A stretch of 50,168 bases of DNA from Planctomycetota bacterium (GTDB lineage Bacteria; Planctomycetota; Phycisphaerae; WQYP01). Under the pieces are notes generated by a model. The model was not told the DNA's origin, did not search any database, and saw only the letters and a list, made by a program, of their open reading frames with translations. The first letter of the stretch is position 1. Each line of letters begins with the position of its first letter. Location: the NCBI GenBank assembly GCA_021800165.1, contig JAJYZF010000024.1, positions 1 through 50,168 on the forward strand, written 5' to 3'. The translations under genes were made by a program, and so were the position numbers. Below, piece after piece: positions 40,647 to 50,046 of the stretch.

Positions 40647-43553
40647 CTATTTTGCACTCGTCAGTTTCTGCACCACATCGGCATCCCGCGCGGAGAGGTT
40701 CGGGTACGCCGGATTTTGTCCTACATCCGGCCGACGTTTCCAGCAGCGGGCGCAACTGGCATATTGCCCACGGGTGTCGGTAATGGTGATGGCCCACCGA
40801 TCACCGGCTTGAATCTGGTGAAAGCCCAATCCCAGGGCATCCTCAAGTTCCGCTCCGTACTCGGCCATGAGTGGGGCCAAAGCATCCGTGGCGGGAAAGA
40901 CAATCAATGCCTGCGCATCCAAGGCGTTGCCAAGGCCGATGGATCGCTTGAGATCATCGAGTTGCTTGAGTCCATCTTGGATCAGCGGCATCAGGGTTTC
41001 CCAATGCCGGGCCGATTCCTGGAACGGCGGCGGTTGGGGCGTCGAAAAAAATCTTCGATGAATATCGGTATCGCCCGCCGACTGTTTCATGCCCGGCAAC
41101 TGCAGCACCGCTTCCCAGGCTTCATCCGCGGTGAAAACCAGCACCGGAGCCAGCAGTTCCACCAGAGTCGTCAGCAGGCGATGGCACATCGTCTGCGAAG
41201 CCCGGCGCCGTGCCGCCCCCGGCAATTCGCAATAGAGGCGGTCTTTGATGGCTTTGGCATAAATGGACGAAATGTCCACGTTGCAAAATTCATACAGCAG
41301 CTTGAATACACGATGAAATTCATACTGTTCATAGGCTTGTTGAACCTGGCTTTGCAGCGTCGCCAGCCGATGTTGCATCCAAGTGTCAATGGAATGGCGT
41401 TGCGGGTCCACCGCATCACGTGTGATGTCAAAGTCAAAAAGGTTGCCCAGGAGGTAGCGAATGGTATTACGCAGCTTCCGGTAAGCTTCGCCCGTGCGGG
41501 CGAAGAGCTCTTTAGAACACGGCATATCGTGCTGATAATCAACACTGCAAACCCACAGCCGTAGCACGTCTGCGCCATTTTCCTTTAACGCATCCACCAC
41601 TTTAATATCGTTGCCCTGGCTTTTGGACATTTTGCGCCCTTGGGCATCCACGATAAAACCATGGGTGAGCACCTGTTGGAATGGCGGCTCCTGGCGATAA
41701 CCCGCCGCCTCCAGCAACGAAGCCTGAAACCAGCCGCGATGTTGGTCCGATCCTTCCAGATACATAGCCGCCGGATATCCCAGTTCCGGGTGGGTCGCTT
41801 CGAGCACGGCGCGATGTGAAGCCCCGGATTCAAACCATACATCCAGAATATCCGCCCCTTGCCGCAGCTCCGCCGTTCTAAAGGTGAAATCGTTCACGGT
41901 TTGGCCGTCCGGGGTGATGGCGGAATCGATCCACGTATCTCCGCCGAGAATTTGTTGCGGCGAATGTTGGTACCAGCAGTCGGCTCCGTGAGTACCGAAA
42001 TAATTGGCAATGTGACGCAGCGATTTTTCAGAGAGCAAAATGTTGCCCCGTTGGTCAAAGAAGGCTGGAATCGGCACTCCCCAACAGCGCTGCCGGGAAA
42101 TGCACCAATCCGGGCGGCTTTCCAGCATCCCCACCATGCGATTTCTGCCCCAGGCTGGGATCCACGCGACCTCTTCCACGAAACGGCGGGCGGTTTGCAT
42201 CAGCCGACCACTGCCTCCGGCCCGCACGAACCATTGCTCAGTGGCACGGAAAATAGTCGGTTTATGGCACCGCCAGCAGTGCGGATAGCTGTGGTCGATT
42301 TCCTCTTGATGAAAGAGTAGATGATTGGCTTTCAAAAACTCCACCACCATCGGATTGGCCTGCCAGATGCTTTGACCGCGCAAAAACTCCGGCACGGAGT
42401 CATCATAGTGTCCATTGGCCAGCACCGGGCAATAGATCTCCAGATGTTCGCGTCGGCCGGTCTGATAGTCTTCCAAGCCATGGCCGGGCGCGGTATGTAC
42501 CAGACCCGTACCATCCTCCAGCGTGACATAATCAGCCAGAACCACCGGCCCGGTCTGCTCACTGTGTATGGGGTGGCGATAGGATGGTTGAAGTGCGACC
42601 CAGGCTGCCCCGGTCACGGGTGCGGATACTTCACCAGCCGCGCAGCCGGCCCGTCGGAGAACCGATTCCACCAATGTCGCGGCCAGAATTAACGGCGGTT
42701 CTTCGCCACCCGCCTGCCGCACGCATACGTATTCATGCTTGGCACCGGCGGCCACGGCTCGGTTTGCCGGCAGCGTCCATGGCGTGGTGGTCCAGATGAG
42801 TAGATTCGCGGCCGCGGGCACAGGCCCCCATGCGGCGGGCCAGGTTTCGGTTGTTACCCGCAGCGGAAAGCGCACATACACCGCAGTATCTTTTTTAGGG
42901 GCGTATTCCAGTTCCGCCTCGGCCAGTGCGGTCTGATCTGCGATACACCAATGCACCGGCCTGCGCTGTCGATAAACCAGATTGTTTTTGACCAGTTCCG
43001 CCAAGACGCCTACCACCCCCGCCTCATAACGCGGGTCCAACGTTAAATAGGGATGCTTGAAATCTCCCTGAATGCCCAGCCGCTGAAACGAAGCGGACTG
43101 AATCCGAACAAACTTCAGGGCGTAATCGCGGCAGTGCTGCCGGATTTCTGCCGGAGAAAGCTTCCGCATTTTCGGCCCCAGTTCCTTCTGAACCGCACTT
43201 TCAATTGGCAGACCGTGGCAATCCCAGCCTGGTACATACGGGGAATCCCATCCCTGCATGTTGCGAAAGCGCACGATAATATCTTTCAGCACTTTGTTAA
43301 TCAGGTGACCGGTATGAATATCTCCATTCGCGTAGGGCGGGCCGTCATGGAGCACCCATTTTCCCAGCGGGTGGTGCCGTTGTCGTAGAGATTCATACAC
43401 ATCGTGGGTTTCCCATCGCGCAAGAATGGCCGGTTCCCGCTGCGTGAGATTCGCCTTCATCTCAAAATTAGTCCGTGGCAGATTCAGAGTGTGCTTGTAT
43501 TCCATCGTTGCCGGTTCCGCTGGGGGAGTGGGTTTAGATTCAGGTCTGGTCAT
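40647..43553 (-). CDS. ileS: isoleucyl-tRNA synthetase
   Basis: A 968-residue class I synthetase. The HIGH motif is HTGH in GPPYANGDIHTGHLINKVLK, the editing domain includes LIWTTTPWTLPANRAVA, then come WCISRQRCWGVPIPAF and the KMSKS loop GRKMSKSQGND. The anticodon-binding and C-terminal zinc domains follow. The zinc site keeps its first pair (CARCWKRRPDVG), but where the family has a second CxxC (LCxRC) this protein reads LSARD, so two of four ligands are lost. Otherwise it looks intact and, as the only ileS in view, functional. The start may be 43553 or the ATG at 43505 (EYKHTLNLPRT); neither has a clear ribosome site. Confidence 0.96.
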   Translation of the reverse strand: MTRPESKPTPPAEPATMEYKHTLNLPRTNFEMKANLTQREPAILARWETHDVYESLRQRHHPLGKWVLHDGPPYANGDIHTGHLINKVLKDIIVRFRNMQGWDSPYVPGWDCHGLPIESAVQKELGPKMRKLSPAEIRQHCRDYALKFVRIQSASFQRLGIQGDFKHPYLTLDPRYEAGVVGVLAELVKNNLVYRQRRPVHWCIADQTALAEAELEYAPKKDTAVYVRFPLRVTTETWPAAWGPVPAAANLLIWTTTPWTLPANRAVAAGAKHEYVCVRQAGGEEPPLILAATLVESVLRRAGCAAGEVSAPVTGAAWVALQPSYRHPIHSEQTGPVVLADYVTLEDGTGLVHTAPGHGLEDYQTGRREHLEIYCPVLANGHYDDSVPEFLRGQSIWQANPMVVEFLKANHLLFHQEEIDHSYPHCWRCHKPTIFRATEQWFVRAGGSGRLMQTARRFVEEVAWIPAWGRNRMVGMLESRPDWCISRQRCWGVPIPAFFDQRGNILLSEKSLRHIANYFGTHGADCWYQHSPQQILGGDTWIDSAITPDGQTVNDFTFRTAELRQGADILDVWFESGASHRAVLEATHPELGYPAAMYLEGSDQHRGWFQASLLEAAGYRQEPPFQQVLTHGFIVDAQGRKMSKSQGNDIKVVDALKENGADVLRLWVCSVDYQHDMPCSKELFARTGEAYRKLRNTIRYLLGNLFDFDITRDAVDPQRHSIDTWMQHRLATLQSQVQQAYEQYEFHRVFKLLYEFCNVDISSIYAKAIKDRLYCELPGAARRRASQTMCHRLLTTLVELLAPVLVFTADEAWEAVLQLPGMKQSAGDTDIHRRFFSTPQPPPFQESARHWETLMPLIQDGLKQLDDLKRSIGLGNALDAQALIVFPATDALAPLMAEYGAELEDALGLGFHQIQAGDRWAITITDTRGQYASCARCWKRRPDVGQNPAYPNLSARDADVVQKLTSAK

Positions 43554-43789
43554 GCTGCTGTTGGAACTCCATTAACACGGTGCAATCGGTCGTACGCCCG
43601 GGCCACTCGCCAGGACCGCGAATATAACATGATAAGACACTTTGGCCGGTTATCCCAGTCCCTAAACCAAGTGTGCCACCTTCTCGCGCCAAAAAATACC
43701 GCAGTCTCTCGGCCCTTTGCGCAGCGCGAAAACCTGCTACAATTACCATCTTGGCTAAATGAAACTTAAATTCAGATAAAAAGGACAAA

Positions 43790-44815
43790 ATGGACATGAC
43801 GGCCACGGCGGATATTTTTGATTTTACCATTATTGGCGGCGGACCGGTGGGCCTTTTCGCGGCCTATTATGCGGGTTTGCGGCAAATGCGCACCAAAATA
43901 ATTGATTCGCTGGATCAGCTTGGCGGGCAGTTGGCGGCTTTGTATCCGGAAAAGTTTATCTATGATGTCGCAGGCTTCCCCAAGGTCATTGCCCGGGATC
44001 TGGTGAAAGACCTGATCGAGCAGGGCTTACAATATGGAGCCCAGGTGCATCTTTGCGAAACGCTCAAGGGCCTGCAGCGCGATGAAATCCACGATTGTTG
44101 GCGGCTTTCGTCGGATCGGGCCGAACATTATACCAAAACATTGCTGATTGCCGCTGGATCAGGGGCTTTTCAACCTAGAAAAGTCCCCGTGGCATCGGCG
44201 ACCGCGTGGGAGGGGCGTGGGGTGTATTACTCGGTGAAATCGAAAGAGGATTTTGCGGGTAAGCGGCTTTTAATCATCGGCGGAGGCGATTCTGCGCTGG
44301 ATTGGGCTATGAATCTGCACGGCGTGGCGGGGCAGATCACCATCATACACCGCCGAAACCAGTTTCGAGCTCATGAAGACAGCGTCAAGAGAGTTTTAAG
44401 CAGCGGAACACCAATTTTGACCTTTTGGGAATTAAAAGACGTGGTTTGTGCCGATAATAAGATCACGGGCGCTCTTATCGTCAATAACCAGACGCAAGAA
44501 CAGCGAACGCTGCCCGTCGACGCGATTCTGGTGCAGGTCGGCTTTATCAGCTCGCTGGGCGCTATTAAGGACTGGCCGATCGAGATTAAAGGCAATTCCA
44601 TTATGGTTAATTCACACATGCAGACCAGCCAGAAAGGGATTTTTGCCGCAGGTGATGTCGCCGGTTTTGATGGTAAATTAAAGCTCATTGTTACTGGGTT
44701 TGGCGAGGCTGCTACTGCGGCAAATTTCGCAAAAGCCTTGATTGATCCACACTCTCGAGCGTTTCCAGGCCATTCCAGCGAAATGAGCCCACAAACCGTT
44801 ACTACGGTTAGTTAG
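43790..44815 (+). CDS. ferredoxin--NADP reductase, thioredoxin-reductase-like type
   Basis: A 341-residue flavoprotein of the YumC/TrxR-like FNR group. AAGGA at 43781-43785 precedes the ATG. FAD binding is by FTIIGGGPVGLFAAYYAG, NADPH binding by LLIIGGGDSALDWAMNL with the following HRRNQFRAHE, and the C-terminal FAD motif is GIFAAGDVAGFDGKLKLIVT, then GFGEAATAANFA. The redox CxxC of true thioredoxin reductases is absent, which separates it from TrxB. It would pass electrons between NADPH and ferredoxin or flavodoxin. It stands alone, divergent from ileS. Confidence 0.93.
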   Translation: MDMTATADIFDFTIIGGGPVGLFAAYYAGLRQMRTKIIDSLDQLGGQLAALYPEKFIYDVAGFPKVIARDLVKDLIEQGLQYGAQVHLCETLKGLQRDEIHDCWRLSSDRAEHYTKTLLIAAGSGAFQPRKVPVASATAWEGRGVYYSVKSKEDFAGKRLLIIGGGDSALDWAMNLHGVAGQITIIHRRNQFRAHEDSVKRVLSSGTPILTFWELKDVVCADNKITGALIVNNQTQEQRTLPVDAILVQVGFISSLGAIKDWPIEIKGNSIMVNSHMQTSQKGIFAAGDVAGFDGKLKLIVTGFGEAATAANFAKALIDPHSRAFPGHSSEMSPQTVTTVS

Positions 44816-45085
44816 GAGATTTTAGAAACTCCCGCCCCTTTGGTCCCTTTGGCTAAAGTAGTGCTGGCCTCAAGGTCAGTTAAGATTATAATAGGGTTGC
44901 ATGACCCTAGGGTTTGGCAGTAAGGTAGGGGGCGTTTGGCGATGAGGAGGAATCGCCAATAATGAAAGGGCCACGTCGAGACCCGCTGGATATAATCAAC
45001 TGGTGCGGTTTGAGCGTGCTGGGCAAGACGGAGAAAAAGTGAGGTATGGCGATGATCGTTGCATGGATCGCGTGAGGCGACAGGT

Positions 45086-45967
45086 GTGGATTTGAAGTTT
45101 TCGGGGTTAACTACTTTCAAGGTACTTGGCGTGGCGGCTTTGGCTATCTCGCTGGTATCTATTTGGCCGGGCTGTAAAGACAGTTCCGCTACGACCGGCG
45201 CAGCTTCACCCCAGACCCGTGGCAGCTACGTGACCGCCATTTATGCCTTGCCGGTGCCTCATGCTAAATTACTGGTCAATCCTGTCAGCAGCCCGGTTTG
45301 GCAGGCTATGACGTGGCGAAAGCTCACCCCCGCTCCGGGGCATTCGCGGATTTATGGGGTCACCCGTGTGGCTACAGCGCTGCGCCATGGTGCGCTATAT
45401 GCGGCGTTTATATGCAGCGGTGACGGTTTGTGGTTTCAGGCCCACGCCCACCGTGCCGACCTCTGGCGACATGATGCCGCAGAGCTGTGGTTGGATACCT
45501 CCCAGGCGCAAAATGGAACTAATTTTCTGGAAATTGTCATGGCTCCCAATGGTCGGACCTATGAATGTTGGCATCGTGCAGTCGCTCCACCCCAACCGCG
45601 TGCCAACGGCAAAATTAACTTTGCCTATCCTTTCAGCTTGATCCCGTGCCAAACTCCCGGACTGACCGTCTTGTCGGGCCGCGGCACGTTTCGTGGCCAG
45701 AACGTGTGGACGCTGGTGGTGAAAGTTCCGTTGGCCCATTTGCCCAGGCCTTTGCGGGTGCTTTCACCCCAACCCCAAGTCGGTGTCAAATTCCGCATGA
45801 ACCTCATTCGTTATGACTGGCATCTGGCCGATGGCAAACGCCGCCTGGTGCAGTACAATCTTTTTCCGGTAGCCACAGCCTGCCAGGCTTTTGCGCCATA
45901 TCGCATGGGTGCCGTGGTGATTGGCTCCGGCCAGGCCATGAGCAATGTAGCGCTGCGATCCCGGTAA
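45086..45967 (+). CDS. lipoprotein with CBM9/DOMON-like carbohydrate-binding domain
   Basis: About 293 residues from GTG 45086, with GAGG about 8 nt upstream; TTG 45059 and TTG 45092 are alternatives. The signal peptide ends near SIWPGC, which could be a lipobox with Cys as the mature N-terminus. The remainder resembles family-9-like carbohydrate-binding domains: LYAAFICSGDGLWFQAHAHR, DLWRHDAAELWLDTSQAQNG followed by TNFLEIVMAPNGRTY, and a late RMNLIRYDW. In secreted enzymes this fold binds sugar chain ends. No catalytic domain is attached, so it may act as a surface glycan-binding protein. A TAGGGT/ACCCTA hairpin lies upstream at 44892-44909. Confidence 0.7.
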   Translation: MDLKFSGLTTFKVLGVAALAISLVSIWPGCKDSSATTGAASPQTRGSYVTAIYALPVPHAKLLVNPVSSPVWQAMTWRKLTPAPGHSRIYGVTRVATALRHGALYAAFICSGDGLWFQAHAHRADLWRHDAAELWLDTSQAQNGTNFLEIVMAPNGRTYECWHRAVAPPQPRANGKINFAYPFSLIPCQTPGLTVLSGRGTFRGQNVWTLVVKVPLAHLPRPLRVLSPQPQVGVKFRMNLIRYDWHLADGKRRLVQYNLFPVATACQAFAPYRMGAVVIGSGQAMSNVALRSR

Positions 45968-46292
45968 ATTACTTACATGTACGTTTACGTCACGACGACG
46001 GGCGGACATCATCGGGGCGGACGGAAGTGCCCTGTCGAGATCGTGTTGTACCGTGTAGCCATAACCCGCGACAACGATCGACTTGGTGGGCTGTTCCAGA
46101 CGCTTGGCCCACAGCGCCGGGGTTAGATAAAGAAGGATTGCCCGCCCCGAGTGCCTCTTGGCCTCTTGGACCCATGGTTGGGGCACAAGCCCGAACCGTG
46201 GCGGTTGCCCCAGCACAAAGATCGTCCTTATAATTGCTTGACCTTGGCGCGTTGCTAATGTCGGCGGTTGACAAATAGGGATTGAAAAACTC
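45968..46292 (+). other. 325-bp intergenic region upstream of mqnC
   Basis: Short frames on both strands have no recognisable sequence. The only supported element is a possible promoter near its right end. Confidence 0.35.
46205..46234 (+). promoter_or_regulatory. possible sigma-70-type promoter for mqnC
   Basis: TTGCCC (46205-46210) and a perfect TATAAT (46229-46234) are separated by 18 bp. Transcription would start near 46241, about 50 nt before the ATG. Confidence 0.45.
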
Positions 46293-47642
46293 ATGGCTTT
46301 TGATGTGCAATCTTTAATGCCCCCATTGGATGCTCCGGCTTGTTACCAGCCGCCGTTTGATATTCACGCCATTGTCGCCGGCGCACAGCGCATGACCGAT
46401 GACCAGTTTCTGGATCTTTATCATCATGCTTCCCTGCCCGATTTGGGCCGGTGGGCATTTGCCGCGGCATCGCGGCGGCATCCGGAAGATCACCGCACCT
46501 ATGTCATCGACCGCAACATCAACTACACCAATATCTGTACGGCCCGCTGTACCTTTTGTGCCTTTAAGCGTAACGACCCCGGTGCCGCCGATGCGTATAC
46601 CTTGGATCGCGAAGCTATTTATCAGAAAATCCGTGAACTAATCGCCTTGGGCGGCACGCAGATTCTCATGCAGGGCGGCATGAATCCGGCTTTGCCGCTG
46701 AGCTATTACCAGGATTTGCTGCAAGGTATTCAGCAGCATTTTCCAGCGGTGCATATCCACGCCTTTAGTCCGCCGGAGTTTGTGGAATTCTCCCGATTTT
46801 TCAATATGCCTGTACCAACACTGCTGGCGAAGTTCAAGGAGTGGGGCTTGGCGACAGTGCCGGGCGGTGGCGGCGAGATATTTTCCCATCGCGTGCGCAG
46901 CCGGATTGGACCGGGCAAATGCTCCGGTGAAGATTGGCTGGATGTGATGAGTGCCGCCCATCGTCTGGGGATGTATACCAGCGCCACCATGTTGATCGGC
47001 CACATCGAAACGATTGAAGATAGGCTCGACCATCTGGCGCGGCTGCGGCAGCGGCAAGACTGGGCCTTGGCCAATGCCCCGGCCCATTACACCGCCTTTA
47101 TTCATTGGACCTATCAGCCGGACAACACGCCTTTGGACCGCAAACGCAAGTGGACGCCGGATTCCGGCAAGCCTTTTGAGTTTGACGACGGCCGAACCGT
47201 GCGTCTGGCCGATGCCCACGAATACCTGCGGATGTTGGCTTTGGCCCGTCTCTACCTGGATAATTTCGCCAATATGCAAAGCAGTTGGGTGACGATGGGG
47301 CCGAAGATTGGACAGTTGGCCCTTTATTTCGGGGCCAACGACATGGGATCGGTGATGATGGAAGAAAATGTGGTCAGCAGCGCGGGAACGACGTATTGTC
47401 TTGGCCAAGAGCAGATATGCCGCCTCATTCGCGACGCCGGCTGGATTCCCGCACAACGCAATCAGTATTACCAGGTCTTGCGGCGGCATGACGGGGCGGA
47501 TGCACCGGATCTGCGACCGCGGAAGGCGGCAACTTTCCCCCTTCGACAACATAAAATTACACCCCAGGAAGCGGGGGCCTACCGGGCGATGCGGGTGAAA
47601 ACCGATTCCTCAGGCGTTGAACCTCTCGCCAATCCTACGTAG
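46293..47642 (+). CDS. mqnC: cyclic dehypoxanthinyl futalosine synthase (MqnC)
   Basis: A 449-residue radical SAM enzyme. The cluster motif CTARCTFC gives Cys82, Cys86 and Cys89 (CX3CX2C, followed by AF). The sequence around it, YVIDRNINYTNICTARCTFC, and the later LGGTQILMQGGMNPALPLSY, HIHAFSPPEFVEF, VPGGGGEIFSHRVRSRI, SSWVTMGPKIGQLALYFGAN and MMEENVVSSAGTT match MqnC rather than MqnE or CofH. It catalyses the ring closure of dehypoxanthine futalosine in the futalosine route to menaquinone. Other mqn genes are not in the window. A short C-terminal tail after about residue 415 looks disordered. Confidence 0.9.
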   Translation: MAFDVQSLMPPLDAPACYQPPFDIHAIVAGAQRMTDDQFLDLYHHASLPDLGRWAFAAASRRHPEDHRTYVIDRNINYTNICTARCTFCAFKRNDPGAADAYTLDREAIYQKIRELIALGGTQILMQGGMNPALPLSYYQDLLQGIQQHFPAVHIHAFSPPEFVEFSRFFNMPVPTLLAKFKEWGLATVPGGGGEIFSHRVRSRIGPGKCSGEDWLDVMSAAHRLGMYTSATMLIGHIETIEDRLDHLARLRQRQDWALANAPAHYTAFIHWTYQPDNTPLDRKRKWTPDSGKPFEFDDGRTVRLADAHEYLRMLALARLYLDNFANMQSSWVTMGPKIGQLALYFGANDMGSVMMEENVVSSAGTTYCLGQEQICRLIRDAGWIPAQRNQYYQVLRRHDGADAPDLRPRKAATFPLRQHKITPQEAGAYRAMRVKTDSSGVEPLANPT

Positions 47643-47790
47643 CCCGGTCGTGCACGGCAAAACCGCCCCCAAAAAGGTCCGCGGCTCCCTCCGTCGCCGC
47701 GCCTGCTGACCGTTGAGCTCGGCTCCTATGTTTGCTGCGTCCATGGGTGGGTGATATAAGGGAGTTACACGTCGGCGGGAGGTTTGCTAA

Positions 47791-48855
47791 ATGAATCGAC
47801 AAATATATCTGGATCTCGCGGCCAAGGGCGCACGCATACCTGTGGGAACCGATCTGGTACTGCGCCAGTGTGCGGACCCCGAGGCCATTGAGCTTGATGG
47901 TCGACGATTGGCAAAGGTGTGGATGCGGGCGGCGGATACGTATCAGACATCGTTGGCTTTTCCGGTGATGGACCTGATGCTGGAAAAGGCGGCCCTGCTA
48001 GGCTTGCTTGAAATTACCGAAGATGCCCGGACCTTTCATTTCCAGGCCGGTTCCGATGCCGGACTGGTGGCTCGCCTGCAAACGCATCTGGCCAGACCCT
48101 TGCCGCCGCGGATGCAGGCACATGTCGACGCGATCCGCGTGATCGCCCAAAGTGGATCAGGCCGGTACATCCCGATGGGCATGAGCATCGGTCCAGTGAG
48201 TTTGATGACCAAGCTGCTGGCGGATCCGATCACGCCGTTGTTTATGGCTGGTAGCGGTACTACAGCTATGGACGATGAGGATGTCCGGATGTTGGACGTG
48301 GCAAACGAGTTGGCGGTGTTGATGGTGATCCGGTATGTACAAGCGCAGATAGACGCCGGCGCGGCGGCGGTGTTTATTGCCGAGCCGGCGGCCAATCTGG
48401 CCTATTTTTCACCCCGGCAGATCGAGGGTGGCAGCGAAGTATGGCAGCGCTACGTGATGATGGGCAACCGTCGGATTGCGGATTTACTCCAGCAGTATGG
48501 GGCCGACCTTATTTTTCACTGCTGCGGCGAATTGACCGATGCAATGGTCAAAAGCTTTGGCAGCTTAAATCCCGTCGTTCTTAGCTTGGGGTCCTCTCGC
48601 AAGCTCTGGGAGGATGCGGCTTTGGTGCCTGCGGATACCGTACTTTATGGAAATTTACCCACCAAGTTGTTTTATTCCGATGAAACAATGCCGGCCGAAA
48701 AAGTCGCCGATATGACTTGTGAACTATTGCGAAAAATGCGCCAAGCCAATCATCCATTTATTTTGGGCAGCGAATGTGATGTGCTAAGCGTACCCGGCAG
48801 CGAAGCGACCATACAACGGAAAATTGCGGTGATGCTGCACTGTTCCTGTGCGTAA
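47791..48855 (+). CDS. uroporphyrinogen-decarboxylase-family protein (methyltransferase-like)
   Basis: A 354-residue TIM-barrel protein. GGGAGG lies upstream of the ATG. It has the family layout: an N-terminal region YQTSLAFPVMDLMLEKAALL, the central IDAGAAAVFIAEPAANLAYF (GA-x-x-V-F-I-x-E-P), LIFHCCGELTDAMVKSFGSL with a Cys-Cys-Gly in place of the usual H-x-C/H-x-D zinc region, and the final FILGSECDVLSVPGSEATIQ. This resembles corrinoid methyltransferases of the MtaA/CmuA type more than HemE itself, which has a different N-terminus. The last Cys pair is CSC. The substrate is unknown. It stands alone 148 bp after mqnC. Confidence 0.8.
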   Translation: MNRQIYLDLAAKGARIPVGTDLVLRQCADPEAIELDGRRLAKVWMRAADTYQTSLAFPVMDLMLEKAALLGLLEITEDARTFHFQAGSDAGLVARLQTHLARPLPPRMQAHVDAIRVIAQSGSGRYIPMGMSIGPVSLMTKLLADPITPLFMAGSGTTAMDDEDVRMLDVANELAVLMVIRYVQAQIDAGAAAVFIAEPAANLAYFSPRQIEGGSEVWQRYVMMGNRRIADLLQQYGADLIFHCCGELTDAMVKSFGSLNPVVLSLGSSRKLWEDAALVPADTVLYGNLPTKLFYSDETMPAEKVADMTCELLRKMRQANHPFILGSECDVLSVPGSEATIQRKIAVMLHCSCA

Positions 48856-48859
48856 TCGC

Positions 48860-49801
48860 TTACGGCAATATTGGAATAAACCAGCGGGTGATCGGATATT
48901 CCATGGCCGATTGCAGAGAGTACGTGCCGCCACCTGTGGCCGATGGGGCATTGTTGAATTCCACCGCAGGCACGCTTTCCACACTGCCATCCAGGAAGCC
49001 CACATTGCCTTGGCCATTGTGGCGGGAACTTAAATGATCGCCTCCGTTAAATGCCGGAGGGTCCAGCACTTCATCGTTGAAGGGCGAAAGCAGGGCGGAT
49101 TCTTCAATAAACACCGCAAAACGGTTATTTTGAATGGCGGCGGCCCGCAGCGGATAGGTCCACGGCGTGGAAGGATCGCCGCCGGATGCTGTCGGCGGAT
49201 AAATGGTGGCCAGAGTGGCGGACTGGGAGTTGACCAGAGAATTAACCGAATAGCTCCAATAACCACCTGTGGTCGATGGCCCAACATTTATCTCACCGCA
49301 GCCCGGAAGCGCACTTGGCCCCATCGTCAATGCGGTAGCGGAACTGCGATTGCCCATATCATCCGGGCACATAAATATCTTGGCGTATTGTGGATTGAGC
49401 GGTGGGGGGCTGCCCGGCGCGGGCGTGGTGGACGTGGGAGAAATCGTATAGGGCGTAGCGGTGCTCATCTGCGCCAGCGAACCATTGAGCTGATTGTAGA
49501 GAATGCCCGCTTGCAAACGCCAGTCTTGTTGGTTACTCCAAAAGTCTCCGGTAAGTGTGCCCGCGTAAGGCGGATAGTTTACGGGATGAGGAAAAATCAG
49601 ACCGTCAGGAGGAAAAAAACCGTTGTCTGTGACGAAATACTCATTCAGCGCTTGGCCTAGCTGACGCATATTGCTGGCGCAAACGATCTGCTCGGCACTT
49701 TGCCGGGCGGAGGCCAAAGCCGGTAGCAGCAGAGAAATAAGCAAGGCGATGATGGAGATGACTACCAAAAGCTCGATGAGCGTAAAGCCGCGATTCTTCA
49801 T
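48860..49801 (-). CDS. prepilin-like protein, H-X9-DG family (DUF1559-like)
   Basis: A 313-residue protein with an intact prepilin signal immediately at its N-terminus, [20 protein letters not shown], followed by [20 protein letters not shown]. The C-terminal motif [19 protein letters not shown] has exactly nine residues between His and Asp-Gly. Four residues before the signal Gly make it a short leader, as in typical pseudopilins. AGAGGT lies about 8 nt before the ATG. It is a paralogue of the genes at 1029 and 2299 but diverges strongly in the middle, which is rich in Pro, Thr and Ser. Its stop is 4 bp from that of the convergent URO-D-family gene. Confidence 0.88.
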   Translation of the reverse strand: MKNRGFTLIELLVVISIIALLISLLLPALASARQSAEQIVCASNMRQLGQALNEYFVTDNGFFPPDGLIFPHPVNYPPYAGTLTGDFWSNQQDWRLQAGILYNQLNGSLAQMSTATPYTISPTSTTPAPGSPPPLNPQYAKIFMCPDDMGNRSSATALTMGPSALPGCGEINVGPSTTGGYWSYSVNSLVNSQSATLATIYPPTASGGDPSTPWTYPLRAAAIQNNRFAVFIEESALLSPFNDEVLDPPAFNGGDHLSSRHNGQGNVGFLDGSVESVPAVEFNNAPSATGGGTYSLQSAMEYPITRWFIPILP

Positions 49802-49987
49802 AAAAATGTACCTCTACTTTGGCCTCGCGTTACAAGGACCGTAAATGCTCCCAATGCTGCTTCGATCTACTCTTGGGCAAGCAGCCCGCAATCCCATGAC
49901 CCACCGCGCCACGGCTGTAGCGTAAACCTGGCGGACTAAATGATAAACGCGCATTGCTTGATTTTGATGCGAAAGTTAGCTTTTTTT

Positions 49988-50042
49988 ACCAAAAATTGGT
50001 TATCGGGCCGTGCCCGGCGAAAAATGCAGGCCAAAACTGGCC
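49988..50042. repeat. three short hairpins in a row upstream of the intron end
   Basis: ACCAA-AAA-TTGGT (49988-50000), CGGGC-CGT-GCCCG (50004-50016) and GGCCA-AAAC-TGGCC (50029-50042) are perfect 5-bp inverted repeats. The last one ends 4 nt before the intron-like sequence. They could be a terminator or the insertion target; the rest of 49802-50046 holds nothing else recognised. Confidence 0.45.
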
Positions 50043-50046
50043 GCTA

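Noticed and set aside
44887..44996. Two TATAAT boxes (44887-44892 and 44991-44996) upstream of the CBM9-like gene
   Set aside because: Neither has a reasonable -35 box at 16-18 bp; A/T-rich spots in an intergenic region give such matches by chance.
46268..46273. Perfect TTGACA just before mqnC
   Set aside because: A -10 box at 17 bp would fall on the start codon, so it cannot serve as a normal promoter for this gene.
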